A stretch of 8,973 nucleotides of DNA from Candidatus Wolfebacteria bacterium (GTDB lineage: Bacteria > Patescibacteriota > Minisyncoccia > UBA6257 > UBA9933), in contig DAHWFZ010000064.1 in the NCBI GenBank assembly GCA_027336345.1, positions 1 through 8,973 on the forward strand. The letters are read 5' to 3'. This document shows positions 7,037 to 8,973 of this stretch, one piece after another. The translations under genes were made by a program, and so were the position numbers. Below the pieces are notes generated by a model. That model did no database searches. It saw nothing but the letters and a program-made list of their open reading frames with translations, and was not told where the DNA came from. Every line of letters begins with the position of its first letter. Position 1 is the stretch's first letter.

Positions 7037-7107
7037 TGGACCTGCGGGGAATTGAACCCCGCCCTCCTCCATGCCATGGAGGCGTTCTACCGATATACTA
7101 CAGGCCC
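7037..7107 (-). tRNA. tRNA-Ala(GGC)
   Basis: Acceptor GGGCCTG/CAGGTCC again has G3-U70. The anticodon stem CCTCC/GGAGG encloses ATGGCAT, giving anticodon GGC. The T loop TTCAATT is normal. CCA is not encoded in register. It is 15 bases upstream of tRNA-Ala(TGC) and probably shares a transcript with it and with tRNA-Ser. Confidence 0.95.
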
Positions 7108-7123
7108 AAAACAAACTTGAATT

Positions 7124-7152
7124 ATTGTAATAGAATCAAGTTAATCTTGCAA
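7124..7152 (-). promoter_or_regulatory. Promoter of the Ala-Ala-Ser tRNA cluster
   Basis: On the minus strand TTGCAA (7147-7152) is exactly 17 bases before TACAAT (7124-7129). Start of transcription is predicted near 7117, about ten bases before G1 of tRNA-Ala(GGC). TTGCAA is self-complementary and could also serve the plus-strand tRNA-Arg(GCG) unit, with TATAAA at 7168-7173 as a poorly spaced -10. Confidence 0.65.
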
Positions 7153-7189
7153 CTAATTGCTAATAAATATAAACTAATAATTATGTTAT

Positions 7190-7269
7190 GCCCTCGTCGT
7201 GACCCTAACGGGGAACTTCGGGGGCTACTGCCCTCGTCGTGACCCTAACGGGGAACTTCGGGGGCTACT
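7190..7269 (+). repeat. Two exact tandem 40-bp tRNA-Arg leader units
   Basis: Positions 7190-7229 and 7230-7269 are identical, and the second ends one base before G1 of tRNA-Arg(GCG). Each starts GCCCTCGTCGT, as the tRNA does, and ends GGGGGCTACT. Bases 1-7 pair with 30-36 in each copy. The minus-strand copy at 6009-6048 differs only at bases 32, 36 and 37. Of these, 32 and 36 are in the outer stem and stay paired, while 37 is in the linker. Confidence 0.92.
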
Positions 7270-7344
7270 GCCCTCGTCGTTCAATGGATAGGACGCGAGA
7301 TTGCGGATCTTGCAATGGGGGTTCGATTCCCTCCGAGGGCACCA
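7270..7344 (+). tRNA. tRNA-Arg(GCG) with encoded CCA
   Basis: Acceptor GCCCTCG/CGAGGGC, D arm GTTC/GGAC, anticodon stem CGAGA/TCTTG around TTGCGGA, and T loop TTCGATT on GGGGG/CCCTC make a full cloverleaf. Anticodon GCG reads CGC and CGU. Most bacteria use ACG for these codons. CCA is encoded at 7342-7344, unlike in the other five tRNA genes here. The end of the serine recombinase frame overlaps bases 7281-7344 on the opposite strand. Confidence 0.93.
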
Positions 7345-8861
7345 CAATTAACTTTATCGGAATTGACTGCTCCGCGCGGCGAGTACGCCGCGCTCCGCAG
7401 GGCAAAATCCGCTTTTGTTTTTGCCGTAAAATCCCAGAGTTCGCTCCAATTGATTGAAAGCGTTTTGTCTTTGATTTCGGGGTTAGAGCCGAGAGAACGG
7501 AAAAAGTTGCGCCACTCGGCGTAATTTTTTGTTTGCGCCACTTTTTCCGCTTCTTTCAATGACAAAACGAAACTCCGCAAGGGTTCGAGCCGATTCTTTC
7601 CCTGTTGCCCAAAATCTCCCAAACTTTCTTCCAGTTTCGCTTTTTGGCGTAGGAGCGCATCTTTCTTCACAAGATACAGGTCGCGCTCAATATCACCGTC
7701 CAAGTAGAGCGACACGAGCCGGTCGAGCTTCTCCTGCGTCTCGGAAAGTTTAGATTTCAGATTTTGAGCAACTTCTCCTCTCGAAGAAATTGATTCATGT
7801 TCCCAGTCATTGATTTGTTTTTCCATTACCTCAATTTCTTCGAAAGGAAGCGACACTGATTGAAGCAGTGATTGGAATTGAGCGGCGAGTGCGTGTTCTT
7901 GGATATACGGCTGTGCGCACTTTCCTTGTTTCTTGGTGCAACGATAGTAGGTATAGCGCGTACCAAAGCGGTTGGTGGCATATTGCGCCGTGATCGCACA
8001 GCCGCACTCGCCGCACCGCGCAAGTTGCGTAAACGAAAACGGAATAATGGTTTTTAACTTGCGCGGTTTTCTCCGAGACGAAAGTGTTTTCTGCACTGCT
8101 TCAAACAGTGTCGGGGAAAGAATCGGCTCAAAGTTTCCGTCGTGGTATTCGCCATGAAATTTTACAAATCCCAAATATGCTCTGTTGGTGAGCATTTTCA
8201 CGACGGAAACTTTTGCAAGTGGCGTTCCTTTCTTTTGCGTCAATCCATGTTCCGCCAAAAACTCGGCTAACGATATGAGCGTATGCGACCCCTTGGCGTA
8301 TTCTTCAAACGCTTTGCGTATTACTTGTGAATACACCGGATGAGGTTGGATATTCTTGGTTTTGTAGTCGTTCACATAGCCAAGGGGCGCAAGCGTGAGC
8401 CACTCTCCCCGGCGGAGTTTTTGGCGGATACCGCGCTTCACATTTTCAACGAGATTATCCGAGAAATATTTTGATTGTCCGAACGCCACTTGCAACATGA
8501 ATTTCCCTTGCGGAGTTGGCTCAAACCAAAATTGCGGAAAGCGCAAAGAAGTGATAGCTCCGGTGTCCACGAGATAAATTATTCTGCCACCATCAACCGA
8601 ATTGCGGGCTAGACGATCCGGGTGCCATGCCAAAATGCCGAGCGGCTTTTTAATCGTTTCAATCATAGTGAGCATCTTGGCAAATTCGTCTCGCCCCGGC
8701 TTCTTTGCGCTTTTCGCTTCGGTAAATTCTTTTACAATTTCGATGCGTTCTCGCTCGGCAAATTCTCGCAATTCAAAAAGTTGTGCCTCGATGGACATAA
8801 CTTGTTTGTCATCATCTTCCGTTGATTTTCGTGCGTAAAGAAAATATTTTTGTTTGTTCAT
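7281..8861 (-). CDS. Large serine recombinase (integrase)
   Basis: The 526-residue protein has an N-terminal resolvase catalytic domain (1-150) with nucleophile Ser13 in YARKS, Arg11, and the DRLAR motif carrying Arg83 and Arg86. A recombinase domain follows (about 155-265). Next is a zinc ribbon (Cys283, Cys286, Cys308, Cys315), then a coiled coil (about 342-415) and a short C-terminal domain. All catalytic residues are present. Such enzymes integrate and excise mobile DNA by cutting through the serine. The last 20 or so residues are read antisense from tRNA-Arg(GCG), so the present C-terminus was probably created by the junction with the host tRNA. ATG 8861 has no Shine-Dalgarno. A CATAAT lies 14 bases before it and an ATGAGA 18 bases further up. 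Target and directionality partner are unknown. Confidence 0.93.
   Translation of the reverse strand: MNKQKYFLYARKSTEDDDKQVMSIEAQLFELREFAERERIEIVKEFTEAKSAKKPGRDEFAKMLTMIETIKKPLGILAWHPDRLARNSVDGGRIIYLVDTGAITSLRFPQFWFEPTPQGKFMLQVAFGQSKYFSDNLVENVKRGIRQKLRRGEWLTLAPLGYVNDYKTKNIQPHPVYSQVIRKAFEEYAKGSHTLISLAEFLAEHGLTQKKGTPLAKVSVVKMLTNRAYLGFVKFHGEYHDGNFEPILSPTLFEAVQKTLSSRRKPRKLKTIIPFSFTQLARCGECGCAITAQYATNRFGTRYTYYRCTKKQGKCAQPYIQEHALAAQFQSLLQSVSLPFEEIEVMEKQINDWEHESISSRGEVAQNLKSKLSETQEKLDRLVSLYLDGDIERDLYLVKKDALLRQKAKLEESLGDFGQQGKNRLEPLRSFVLSLKEAEKVAQTKNYAEWRNFFRSLGSNPEIKDKTLSINWSELWDFTAKTKADFALRSAAYSPRGAVNSDKVNCGALGGNRTPIARSAISRPIH
7367..7400. repeat. GC-rich imperfect palindrome near the tRNA junction
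   Basis: Two 15-base arms (7367-7381 and 7386-7400) around AGTA match at 12 of 15 positions, with an uninterrupted GCGCGGCG/CGCCGCGC core. It lies 22 bases from the tRNA 3' end, inside the recombinase coding end. It may be a recombinase binding arm or a transcription stop for the tRNA. No T run follows. Confidence 0.55.
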
Positions 8862-8973
8862 ATATTTGCTTTTGGATTATGAAAAAGAGTTCGTGTCTAT
8901 CTCATTTCTGTTTCCATTGCCCACCCACCGAATTCGCTTGCGCCCGCAGGGCGGATTTCAAATTCTCGCCACT
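8862..8973. other. Upstream region of the recombinase, no gene seen
   Basis: The 112 bases before the recombinase start carry a weak promoter for it (CATAAT preceded at 18 bases by ATGAGA, minus strand). A GC-rich patch with CCCGCAGGGCGG lies near 8944, and the CCGCAGGGC part also occurs at 7396-7403 near the other end of the gene. No further coding region can be supported before the window edge. Confidence 0.4.

Larger units (their letters stand above)
7345..8973. mobile_element. Left end of a probable integrated element (incomplete)
   Basis: An intact serine recombinase gene abuts the 3' end of a tRNA gene with its own 3' end, the usual layout at one end of an integrated element. Base composition looks more GC-rich than the tRNA zone. 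The other end and its attachment site are outside the window, so the extent is unknown and the right limit here is only the window edge. Confidence 0.5.

Noticed and set aside
7190..7269. CRISPR array or clustered repeat system
   Set aside because: The repeats are contiguous with no spacers, only two copies, and abut a tRNA. No cas genes are present.
7024..7457. Plus-strand open frames across the tRNA genes and leader units
   Set aside because: They are translations of tRNA genes, their antisense and the 40-bp repeats, with no protein-like character.
8940..8973. Possible tRNA or tmRNA 3' end at the window edge
   Set aside because: The TTTCAAATTC followed by GCCACT recalls a T arm, but the stem does not pair well and the sequence is cut by the window edge.

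Overview
The window is bacterial, AT-rich in its intergenic DNA, and packed with tRNA genes, one large housekeeping helicase gene (recG) and several small membrane or orphan proteins. Gene style and content suggest a Candidate Phyla Radiation (Patescibacteria) genome, Parcubacteria-like: two genes whose start codon sits exactly where transcription should begin (leaderless), tRNA genes mostly without encoded CCA, a DksA-like protein with an incomplete zinc site, and palindromic repeats inside coding genes. This taxonomic call is inference; no rRNA or marker phylogeny is available.

Left part (1-1102) is read on the minus strand: tRNA-Glu(TTC), a small tail-anchored membrane protein, then a DksA/TraR-type zinc-finger protein ending in a clear terminator. 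Two palindromic repeats with compensatory stem changes lie between the two proteins. From 1103 to 3366 the plus strand carries an orphan gene with a strong Shine-Dalgarno and operator-like palindromes, then a membrane GT2 glycosyltransferase (QxxRW type). The latter contains a heptanucleotide tandem repeat and an in-frame dispersed repeat. It converges on recG (minus, 3376-5646) across one bidirectional terminator. recG carries two in-frame insertions made of the same DNA repeat.

The region 5647-7344 is a tRNA zone. tRNA-Arg(CCT) on the minus strand and tRNA-Arg(GCG) on the plus strand point away from each other. Each is directly preceded by a 40-bp unit, one copy at the first and two exact tandem copies at the second. 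The unit starts with the first 11 bases of the tRNA itself and folds as a long hairpin. This is the most unusual structure in the window. Between them lie a two-helix membrane protein and a minus-strand cluster Ala(GGC)-Ala(TGC)-Ser(TGA) with a good promoter.

The right part (7281-8973) is a large serine recombinase on the minus strand whose reading frame runs into the 3' half of tRNA-Arg(GCG). This looks like the left end of an integrated element that extends past the window. I see no complete defence or biosynthetic system here. What is unusual is at RNA level and repeat level.
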